Origin: an uncultured Acetatifactor sp.
GTDB taxonomy: Bacteria > Bacillota > Clostridia > Lachnospirales > Lachnospiraceae
DNA: 13,173 nt
Reading direction: 5' to 3'
NCBI GenBank assembly: GCA_910584435.1
Contig: CAJUAP010000080.1
Location: 1,698 to 14,870 of the forward strand
Below, piece by piece: positions 7,381 through 13,173 of this stretch (its first letter is position 1; each line of letters starts with the position of its first letter). Both the position numbers and the translations under genes were made by a program. The notes beneath the pieces are model-generated. The model was not told the DNA's origin, did no database searches, and worked only from the letters and a program-made list of their open reading frames with translations.

Positions 7381-7451
7381 GGAACAGCCGTTAGATATTT
7401 TGCGGCAGTTCCTAAAACCCAAAAGGATATCGTAGTTTTATAACTGCGGCA
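7381..7451 (+). promoter_or_regulatory. Structured leader of the cold-shock gene with two mutually exclusive hairpins
   Basis: Hairpin A pairs GGAACAGCCG (7381-7390) with CGGCAGTTCC (7403-7412), with one A-A mismatch and a 12-base loop. Hairpin B pairs TGCGGCAGTT (7401-7410) and TAAAAC (7413-7418) with GTTTTA (7435-7440) and AACTGCGGCA (7442-7451). Hairpin B has one G-G mismatch and a small internal loop. The two share bases 7403-7410, so they cannot form together. Hairpin B ends about 15 bases before the Shine-Dalgarno site. No T-run follows either hairpin, so neither is an intrinsic terminator. Many cold-shock mRNAs have long temperature-responsive leaders; this resembles that arrangement, but function is inferred. 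Confidence 0.5.
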
Positions 7452-7478
7452 TGACAGATTAAGAATGGAGGAACTCAT

Positions 7479-7685
7479 ATGGAATATGGAACAGTGAAAT
7501 GGTTTAATGCAAGGAGAGGCTATGGTTTTTTGACAGGGGAAGACGGCAATGATTATTTTGTCCATCACAGCAATATTGTGATGGATGGCTTCCGGACACT
7601 CAGATCAGGGCAGGCCGTAACATATGGAATCGAGAAAGACGATAAGGAAAGAAATATTGCGGTAGACGTAAAATTGGCAGAATAA
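7479..7685 (+). CDS. csp: Cold-shock-domain protein (CspA/CspB family)
   Basis: This is a small cytoplasmic single-stranded RNA/DNA-binding protein that acts as an RNA chaperone. The 68 residues form one complete cold-shock domain with the N-terminal GTVKWFNA. The RNP1 motif is RGYGFLT (residues about 13-19), with arginine in place of the commoner lysine before the glycine. The RNP2 motif is DYFVHHSNI (about 25-33). The start ATG has GGAGG 7 bases upstream. The family normally has 65-70 residues, so length is complete. It stands between the left operon and the right-hand signalling module, has a structured leader, and is followed by an intrinsic terminator. It is therefore probably its own unit or the tail of the left operon. 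Confidence 0.97.
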   Translation: MEYGTVKWFNARRGYGFLTGEDGNDYFVHHSNIVMDGFRTLRSGQAVTYGIEKDDKERNIAVDVKLAE

Positions 7686-7717
7686 TCGGCGGAGGATAAG
7701 AAAAACCAGCAGATAAT

Positions 7718-7767
7718 AGAAACACCGACGGGCAGCGGACAGTTCCTTTCCGGGGTGTTTCTTTTTT
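7718..7767 (+). terminator. Intrinsic terminator after the cold-shock gene
   Basis: GAAACACC (7719-7726) pairs perfectly with GGTGTTTC (7754-7761), and a run of six T follows at 7762-7767. The loop of about 27 bases is long but holds some additional G/C pairing potential. It separates the cold-shock gene from the two-component module. Confidence 0.75.
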
Positions 7768-7790
7768 GATGTTTCTAATATAAACAGGCT

Positions 7791-7833
7791 TCTGTGAGAT
7801 TTCTGTGACATTTGGGTGATAATATTATATAAT
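7791..7833 (+). promoter_or_regulatory. Promoter with three 11-bp direct repeats upstream of the response regulator gene
   Basis: Three consecutive 11-mers are visible: TCTGTGAGATT (7791-7801), TCTGTGACATT (7802-7812) and a degenerate TGGGTGATAAT (7813-7823). The second contains a -35 box GTGACA (7805-7810), and TATAAT (7828-7833) follows after a 17-base spacer, giving a strong sigma-A-like promoter. Tandem 11-bp repeats over the -35 are the expected footprint of an OmpR-family regulator, most simply the product of the gene that follows (autoregulation, inferred). Confidence 0.65.
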
Positions 7834-7877
7834 CCGATGTAATCAGGAGAAAAATAATAGTAGGAGAAGGTGAATAT

Positions 7878-8561
7878 ATGAGGATTTTAGTGGTGGAGGA
7901 CGACCATCTTTTAAATAGTACACTTTGCTATAATTTATCTGCAGGCGGTTACAAGGTAGATTCAGCAAATACAAAAGCAGAAGCAGCGAAATACTGTGAA
8001 GAACAGGCGTATGAGCTGGCTGTTTTGGATATCAATCTCCCGGACGGAAACGGATTCACATTATGCCGGGAGTTAAAAGAAAAGTATCCGGACACTGCCG
8101 TTATCTTTCTGACTGCGAATGATATGGAAAGTGATATGTTAAAGGGGTATGAGTTGGGGGCGGATGATTATGTGACAAAGCCTTTTCATATCAGTGTGTT
8201 CCGCAAAAAGGTCTCTGCCCTGCTTGCACGGATACAGAAGCAGGCTGGAGGGGAGACCTATGATGACGGGAATCTCTCCATTCATTTCTCTGAGATGACG
8301 GCGGATTTTTTAGGAGAACCGATTGCTTTTACATCCATGGAATACCGCCTTTTGAAGGTGCTGGTACAGAACCCGCAGACGGTCCTGACCCGTCAGGTAC
8401 TTCTGGAGAAGCTGTGGGACTGCGACCGTAATTTTGTAGATGAGCATGCCCTTACAGTTGCCATCAGCCGTATCCGCAGCAAGATAGAGCGCGATGGCTC
8501 TCAATATATTAAGACTGTTTACGGCATGGGATATATGTGGATTGGGGGACGTATCAAATGA
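7878..8561 (+). CDS. OmpR-family response regulator
   Basis: This is a DNA-binding response regulator and partner of the sensor kinase encoded next. The receiver domain (about 1-118) has acidic pocket E7/D8/D9, phospho-acceptor D51 (AVLDINLPDGNGF), T79 and K101 (TKPF). The winged-helix DNA-binding domain (about 125-225) shows FTSMEYRLLKVL, LLEKLWD, the TVAISRIRSKIE recognition segment and the VYGMGYMW wing. At 227 residues it is complete. AGGAGAAGG (7862-7870) precedes the ATG by 7 bases. The stop overlaps the kinase start (ATGA). The arrangement with a short-loop kinase, ABC ATPase and large permeases matches peptide-antibiotic sensing and resistance modules. The likely targets are its own promoter and the promoter of the transporter genes. 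Confidence 0.95.
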   Translation: MRILVVEDDHLLNSTLCYNLSAGGYKVDSANTKAEAAKYCEEQAYELAVLDINLPDGNGFTLCRELKEKYPDTAVIFLTANDMESDMLKGYELGADDYVTKPFHISVFRKKVSALLARIQKQAGGETYDDGNLSIHFSEMTADFLGEPIAFTSMEYRLLKVLVQNPQTVLTRQVLLEKLWDCDRNFVDEHALTVAISRIRSKIERDGSQYIKTVYGMGYMWIGGRIK

Positions 8562-9598
8562 ATGCAAAAGACATTTCTGTAAACAAGGCCAGTGCGGTGC
8601 TCTTAGGCATTTTCTGTACACTTTCTGCCGCCCTGCTTGCAGGGATTTATCTGCTGACGGGGGAAAAGGCGGTGCTTCTTGTGGTGCTTCTTTATGTTTT
8701 CCTTGTGCTTGTCTGTGTGAGTTTTTTCCTTGCATTGATCCGCCAAAAGCTTCTGCTATTTTCGGACACTCTCTGTCAGCAGTTAGACCGGATGGCAGAG
8801 GGAGAGACAGCGCTGATTGAGAGCGAAATGGAAGAAAACCTGTTCTATAAGATTAACCACAGGCTGGTAAGGCTTTATGAAATAATGCTGAAAACGCGCG
8901 AAAGCATTGCAAAGGAGAGGACTATGCTGAAAGAATTGATTTCTGATATCTCCCATCAGGTTAAAACGCCTATTACGAATCTTAAGATGGTAAATATAAC
9001 AATGCAAAAAGAGCCTATGTCAGAGGAGAAACGCACCAGATTCCTGCTGGATAGCGAGACTGAGCTTGACAAACTGGATTTCCTGCTGCAGGCGATGATA
9101 AAAACGTCCCGGCTAGAGACAGGCATTATCTCACTGGAGAAGAAAATACAGCCGGTTTATGACACGTTAGCGTCAGCGCTTGGGAGCATCCTGTTTCATG
9201 CGGAAAAAAAGCAGATGGAAGTCTCTGTGGATTGTCCGGCTGATTTAAAGGCATATCATGACCGGAAGTGGACAGGCGAGGCATTGTTTAATATTCTGGA
9301 TAATGCTGTGAAATACTCGCCAAAGGGCGGCAAAATAGATATCCATGTTGAAGGCCAGGAATTATACCTGAAAATTGATATTGCAGATACCGGAAAGGGA
9401 ATACCGGAAAATCTGCATGGCGCGATTTTCAGACGCTTTTACAGGGAAAATGATGTGCATGATACCTCAGGGGTTGGAATCGGCCTGTATCTGGCACGAG
9501 AAATTATTACGATGCAGGGAGGCTATATTAAAGTAGCGTCGGAAGTGGGCAAAGGTTCTGTCTTTTCTGTTTTTCTCCTGAGAGAGAGGAACGCATAG
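8558..9598 (+). CDS. Short-loop sensor histidine kinase (intramembrane-sensing type)
   Basis: This membrane kinase would phosphorylate the response regulator encoded just upstream. Two membrane segments (about 12-34 and 38-61) are joined by only a few residues, so there is almost no extracellular sensor domain; this layout is typical of intramembrane-sensing kinases such as BceS. A linker follows, then the dimerisation domain with phospho-acceptor H133 (ISHQVKTP), and the ATPase domain with N-box (N245-N249), G1 box DTGKGIP (277-283) and G2 box GVGIGL (305-310). The start is ATG 8558, overlapping the previous stop (ATGA), with GGGGGA upstream; the GTG at 8537 would lie inside the regulator gene and is less likely. 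Such kinases often need the neighbouring ABC transporter to sense their signal, which may hold here (inference). Confidence 0.93.
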   Translation: MNAKDISVNKASAVLLGIFCTLSAALLAGIYLLTGEKAVLLVVLLYVFLVLVCVSFFLALIRQKLLLFSDTLCQQLDRMAEGETALIESEMEENLFYKINHRLVRLYEIMLKTRESIAKERTMLKELISDISHQVKTPITNLKMVNITMQKEPMSEEKRTRFLLDSETELDKLDFLLQAMIKTSRLETGIISLEKKIQPVYDTLASALGSILFHAEKKQMEVSVDCPADLKAYHDRKWTGEALFNILDNAVKYSPKGGKIDIHVEGQELYLKIDIADTGKGIPENLHGAIFRRFYRENDVHDTSGVGIGLYLAREIITMQGGYIKVASEVGKGSVFSVFLLRERNA

Positions 9599-9638
9599 CT
9601 GTCCGGATATCTTCATTGCAACTGAAATGTCACCAAAT

Positions 9639-9713
9639 TGTGAGATTTCATAGTCAAATCTTTGAAATTTGCCTGTTCCCGGTGAGATTTCTGAGAGGAT
9701 TGGCTGTTATGAT
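9639..9713 (+). promoter_or_regulatory. Candidate regulated promoter of the ABC transporter genes
   Basis: The 169-base gap before the ATPase gene holds GTGAGATTTC at 9640-9649 and at 9682-9691, 42 bases (four helical turns) apart, with a related TGAAATTT at 9663. The same 10-mer occurs at 7794-7803 in the promoter of the response regulator. An extended -10 box, TG-T-TATGAT (9705-9713), follows the second copy with no clear -35, as expected for an activator-dependent promoter. The transporter genes may therefore be switched on separately from the regulator/kinase pair. Confidence 0.5.
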
Positions 9714-9767
9714 ATGGTCAGGAACGGAGAAAGAAGTTTCCAGAATTATTAGAAAGGATGTGGACAT

Positions 9768-10433
9768 ATGTGCATTTTACAGACGACGGATCTTAAAAAA
9801 TATTATGGCCAGGAGCCGAATATAACAAAAGCGTTGGACGGGATTACCCTTACCATCGGACGAGGAGAATTTGTAGCCATTGTCGGGACCTCCGGAAGTG
9901 GGAAATCAACCTTATTAAACATGATGGGAGGCCTGGATAATCCGACTTCTGGAAGTATCAGGGTAAAAGGAAAGGAATTATCCCAGATGAAAGACGAGCA
10001 GCTTACAATTTTCCGCCGGCGCAATATTGGATTTGTTTTTCAGAATTATAACCTGGTTCCGATTCTTAATGTATACGAGAATATTGTGCTGCCAGTAGAG
10101 TTGGATGGTGACACTGTAGATCAGAAATTCATGATGGAAGTGGTGGGGCTGCTTGCCCTTGATGACAAGCTGAACAGTATGCCGAATAATCTTTCGGGAG
10201 GCCAGCAGCAACGAGTGGCAATTGCAAGGGCGCTTGTGTCAAAACCTGCAATCATATTGGCGGACGAACCGACTGGAAACCTGGACAGCCGGACCAGCAG
10301 CGATGTTCTGGGGCTCCTGAAAACTACAAGCTACAAGTTCGACCAGACTCTTGTGATGATTACGCATAATAATGAGATTGCCCAGCTGGCTGACCGCATT
10401 GTCCGTATTGAGGACGGCAGAATCTCGGAGTAA
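9768..10433 (+). CDS. ABC transporter ATP-binding protein (MacB/LolD/BceA-like)
   Basis: This is the cytoplasmic ATPase that would power the FtsX-type permease encoded next. All motifs are present: A-loop Y12/Y13, Walker A GTSGSGKST (40-48), Q-loop Q92 (FQNYNLVP), signature LSGGQQ (142-147), Walker B IILADE (162-167) with catalytic E167, D-loop NLD (171-173) and H-loop H200. The phrase DEPTGNLDS and the overall length (221 residues) are characteristic of the LolD/MacB/BceA subfamily. AAAGGA (9753-9758) precedes the ATG by 9 bases. The permease gene follows after 15 bases carrying AGGAGG. Function in export, release or resistance of an envelope-active compound is inferred from the operon. Confidence 0.95.
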   Translation: MCILQTTDLKKYYGQEPNITKALDGITLTIGRGEFVAIVGTSGSGKSTLLNMMGGLDNPTSGSIRVKGKELSQMKDEQLTIFRRRNIGFVFQNYNLVPILNVYENIVLPVELDGDTVDQKFMMEVVGLLALDDKLNSMPNNLSGGQQQRVAIARALVSKPAIILADEPTGNLDSRTSSDVLGLLKTTSYKFDQTLVMITHNNEIAQLADRIVRIEDGRISE

Positions 10434-10448
10434 GGAGGATGGCTGAAA

Positions 10449-13016
10449 ATGAACGATATTTTATTTGGGAACAATAATCAGGGTGTGTTAAAGCGTCTGT
10501 CTGGGCGGTATTTTAAGGCAAACAAGAGCAGAAATATCATTGCTGTGATTGCAATTGTTCTGACAACGACCCTTTTTGCTACGATTTTTACTCTGGGTTT
10601 TGGGATGATGGATACGATTCATGACCAGAATATCCGGAAGGCGGGTGGTGACGGCCAGGCTGTGTTAAACTATATTAATGACAATATTTATGAAGATGTG
10701 AAAGGGAATCCCCTGATTGACAGGATTGCCTATACGAAATGTATTTCCTATAAACTAAAGAACACGGGACTTGAAAAATGGAGGGCTGAAATCTGGTATA
10801 TGGACAATACGGCTCTTGAATTCGCACGATATGAGCCGGCAGAAGGGCATGCGCCAGAAATGGATCAGGAGATTATGGCGGATACGAAAACACTGGAGGC
10901 GCTGGGAATACCGGCCAGAATTGGCGAAACAATTTCTCTGAATTATGAAATGAAAGGGAAAGAATACCAGACAGAGTTCACTTTGTGCGGCATTTGGGAA
11001 ACAGACAGCCTGAGCAATGTAGGGAGACTGCTTGTTTCAAAGGCATTTTTGGACAGTCGTCCAGAACTTGGCGGTTACACCCATACAGTGGGTGGTGATT
11101 ATACTGGTTCTGTTGCATCGTATATCATGTTCAAAGGGAATGGGAACCCGGAGACAAAATTACATCAGCTCCTTTCCGAGACAGGATATACATGTGACAC
11201 GATGGGAGGAAGTGCAGAGGATCCGAATTATATTATTGCGCGGGTCAGCCCTGCATATACAGGAGAAAACCTGCTTGAAAACCCGGCCATGTTTATTTCT
11301 GGAATTGCAGGCATTCTTCTCATCATCGTGGCGGGGTATCTGATTATATATAATATATTCCAGATATCTGTGATACAGGATATCCAGTCTTACGGGCAGC
11401 TTAAAACGCTGGGGATTACAAAGCGTCAGATTAAGAAGCTGATTTCCGGGCAGGTGCTTCGGCTTTCGCTGGTTGGTATTCCTGTCGGACTTTTGCTTGG
11501 ATTTTTGACTGGGCGTGCTCTGGTGCCTTTTCTGATGAATGGAACCAGCTATACATCAGAGGCAGGAATCAAGGTAACAATAAATCCTTATATCTTCATC
11601 GGCTCTGCACTATTTTCCCTGATTACAGTTTATATCAGTGTACGTAAACCTGCCAGAATCGCTGGGATGGTGTCTCCGATTGAGGCAATCCGGTATATGG
11701 AAAACGATCCGGGAGCTTTCGTGAAAAAAGCTGCCGATAAGAAGTCAACAAAAGGAGCAAAAATACACCGTATGGCCCTGGCGAATCTGGGGCGGAACGG
11801 CAGTCGTACAGTACTTGTATTGAGCTCCATGACGCTGAGCCTGGTGCTGTTCAATACGGTATTTACATTAGCCGCCGGGTTTGATATTGATAAATATATT
11901 TCTAAATTTATGGATGTGGATTTTGTGATTTCCTCTGCAGATTATTTCCAGTATCGGTTTGAAAAAAGCGAGCATGAGCTGTCGGGGTCATTTATAGAAG
12001 CGGTGCGTCAGCAAGATAGTTTTGAAGACGGCGGCCGGCTTTATACTTCTCGGATTCTGGAGGAGGCATTTTCCGCCGATAGTCGTGCATTTTCAAACTA
12101 TAATAAGGACGAAAATGGGGACCCATATGTTGATTTATACGGAGCAGATGAGTTTTTGCTGGATTCTATGGAAACTGTGGAGGGCGCAATAGACTGGCAA
12201 GCATTTGCATCAGGAGAGTATATCTTACTTAGCGTGGAATGCGACGATAATGGGAATATAATAAATAATCCTGCGGTGAATGTGGGAGACAAGATACGTT
12301 TCAATCATATAAATGTAGATGGCACACATATTTCCAGAGATAGAAGTTTTGATTTGACGGTTATGGCGAAAGTCCGCACAAATGAGAATACGGCTACCAC
12401 CCGAAACACTGGCGCATCAAGGCTCTATCTGCCGACTGATTGTTTTCGAAAGCTTGTTGATACGCCTCATTTGGTCAGTTTTACGTTTAATGTAAAAGAT
12501 GGCAGGGAAATGGAGATGGAGGAGTTTTTGGATAGTTATGTAAAAAATACAGAGCCAAACATGGATTTTGATTCCAAAGAGACGTATAAAGCGTCTTTTG
12601 ACAGTCTGACTTCACTAATTGTTACAATCGGCGGTGCGCTGAGTATCCTGATTGGCTTTATCGGTATTGCAAACTTTATAAATTCCGTACTGACAAGTAT
12701 TCTTACGCGCAGGAAGGAATTTGCCATGTTGCAGAGTATCGGCATGACGGGGAAACAGTTGAAAAGTATGCTCTCTTACGAAGGGTTTTATTATGCGGTG
12801 GGGACAATTGCGGCATCGGTATTATTCGGAGCATTTCTTTCTCTGGTGATTGTGAGGGGGATATCCGGCAGTGTGTGGTTTTTTACGTATCATTTTATTG
12901 CGTGGCCTATGCTGGCTTTATATCCATTCCTTTTCATTCTGACGGTGACTATACCGGTTGTTGTATACAAGAGGATGGTCAGGGCAAGCATTATTGAGCG
13001 GCTGCGCCTAAATTAA
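10449..13016 (+). CDS. Large FtsX-type ABC permease with two extracellular domains
   Basis: This is the membrane component of the adjacent ATPase. At 855 residues it shows two FtsX-like halves. The first has TM1 (about 30-52), extracellular domain 1 (about 55-278), then TM2 (281-303), TM3 (335-357) and TM4 (381-399). The second has TM5 (452-475), extracellular domain 2 (about 476-715), then TM6 (720-745), TM7 (780-803) and TM8 (815-840). This eight-helix, two-domain plan differs from BceB (ten helices, one large extracellular domain) and resembles the doubled MacB-like permeases of Firmicutes. The cytoplasmic N-terminus MNDILFGNNNQ recurs in the next gene. AGGAGG (10435-10440) lies 8 bases before the ATG. 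The substrate is unknown; an envelope-active peptide is plausible from context. Confidence 0.92.
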   Translation: MNDILFGNNNQGVLKRLSGRYFKANKSRNIIAVIAIVLTTTLFATIFTLGFGMMDTIHDQNIRKAGGDGQAVLNYINDNIYEDVKGNPLIDRIAYTKCISYKLKNTGLEKWRAEIWYMDNTALEFARYEPAEGHAPEMDQEIMADTKTLEALGIPARIGETISLNYEMKGKEYQTEFTLCGIWETDSLSNVGRLLVSKAFLDSRPELGGYTHTVGGDYTGSVASYIMFKGNGNPETKLHQLLSETGYTCDTMGGSAEDPNYIIARVSPAYTGENLLENPAMFISGIAGILLIIVAGYLIIYNIFQISVIQDIQSYGQLKTLGITKRQIKKLISGQVLRLSLVGIPVGLLLGFLTGRALVPFLMNGTSYTSEAGIKVTINPYIFIGSALFSLITVYISVRKPARIAGMVSPIEAIRYMENDPGAFVKKAADKKSTKGAKIHRMALANLGRNGSRTVLVLSSMTLSLVLFNTVFTLAAGFDIDKYISKFMDVDFVISSADYFQYRFEKSEHELSGSFIEAVRQQDSFEDGGRLYTSRILEEAFSADSRAFSNYNKDENGDPYVDLYGADEFLLDSMETVEGAIDWQAFASGEYILLSVECDDNGNIINNPAVNVGDKIRFNHINVDGTHISRDRSFDLTVMAKVRTNENTATTRNTGASRLYLPTDCFRKLVDTPHLVSFTFNVKDGREMEMEEFLDSYVKNTEPNMDFDSKETYKASFDSLTSLIVTIGGALSILIGFIGIANFINSVLTSILTRRKEFAMLQSIGMTGKQLKSMLSYEGFYYAVGTIAASVLFGAFLSLVIVRGISGSVWFFTYHFIAWPMLALYPFLFILTVTIPVVVYKRMVRASIIERLRLN

Positions 13017-13029
13017 TAGGAGGCAGAAT

Positions 13030-13173
13030 ATGAATGATATTTTATTTGGGAACAATAATCAGACAATGACGAAAAAAATGGCCCATAAAAGCTTTGCTGC
13101 AAATAAAAAGAGGAACATGGTTACGGTAATTGCAATCATCCTGACTACCGTGTTGGTGACATCTGTTTTTGGG
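13030..13173 (+). CDS. Second FtsX-type ABC permease, partial (cut by right edge)
   Basis: Only the first 48 codons are present. The start ATG has TAGGAGG (13017-13023) 6 bases upstream and lies 13 bases after the previous stop. The N-terminus MNDILFGNNNQ is identical to that of the preceding permease. The following basic segment and the first membrane segment (VTVIAIILTTVL) match it with many conservative changes, giving roughly half identity over the visible part. It is clearly a tandem paralogue. The two permeases probably form a heterodimer on one ATPase dimer, or serve as alternatives (inference). Confidence 0.85.
   Translation, partial: MNDILFGNNNQTMTKKMAHKSFAANKKRNMVTVIAIILTTVLVTSVFG

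Noticed and set aside
7381..7412. Hairpin considered as terminator of the left operon
   Set aside because: It is followed by TAAAACCCAAAA rather than a T-run, so it does not meet the intrinsic-terminator pattern.
7332..7440. Short frame of about 35 codons between the MacB-like gene and the cold-shock gene
   Set aside because: No ATG or ribosome site, no resemblance to neighbours; the stretch is better explained as a structured leader.
8494..8820. 108-codon plus-strand frame overlapping the regulator/kinase junction
   Set aside because: Cys-rich, out of frame with two clear genes that are coupled by an ATGA overlap; it is a frame shadow.
9616..9825. 69-codon plus-strand frame before the ATPase gene
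   Set aside because: It covers the candidate promoter and repeats, has no good ribosome site, and runs into the ATPase gene in another frame.

Overview
The window looks like the chromosome of an anaerobic, gut-type Firmicute, most likely a Clostridia/Lachnospiraceae member. The grounds are strong AGGAGG-type Shine-Dalgarno sites, moderate G+C, tightly packed translationally coupled operons, a Gram-positive lipobox protein, and two-component/FtsX-type ABC modules typical of that group. This placement is inference from sequence character, not from a marker gene. No rRNA, tRNA, CRISPR array, insertion sequence or phage gene is visible.

Left part (1-7331). An OmpR-family response regulator, cut by the left edge, is read leftward. 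It is divergent from a five-gene rightward operon. The operon encodes a large lipoprotein with an N-terminal propeller-like region and a C-terminal sugar-type solute-binding domain (790-2997); two MalF/MalG-type permeases with EAA loops (3021-3875, 3875-4735); a MacA/YknX/HlyD-type adaptor (4750-6174); and a small protein with the 1+3 transmembrane layout of a MacB/FtsX permease (6171-7331). Gene ends overlap by 1 to 4 bases or lie within about 25 bases. No ATPase is encoded, so import-type and export-type membrane parts share one operon with no motor. The shared intergenic region carries two pairs of 11-bp-spaced CTCTAA repeats in opposite orientation, as expected for an OmpR-family regulator controlling both directions.

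Middle (7332-7877). A cold-shock-domain protein (7479-7685) is preceded by a leader with two mutually exclusive hairpins and followed by an intrinsic terminator. A good sigma-A-like promoter then carries three 11-bp direct repeats.

Right part (7878-13173). This is a complete signalling and ABC export/resistance-type module: an OmpR-family response regulator, a short-loop sensor kinase of the intramembrane-sensing type, a LolD/MacB-type ATPase, and two paralogous FtsX-type permeases in tandem, the second cut by the right edge. The sequence GTGAGATTTC occurs in the regulator promoter and twice before the ATPase gene, suggesting that the regulator controls itself and the transporter. Such modules commonly sense and resist cell-envelope-active peptides or antibiotics. 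The substrate here cannot be read from the sequence.

The most unusual parts are the ATPase-less hybrid operon on the left with its symmetric regulatory region, and the structured cold-shock leader.
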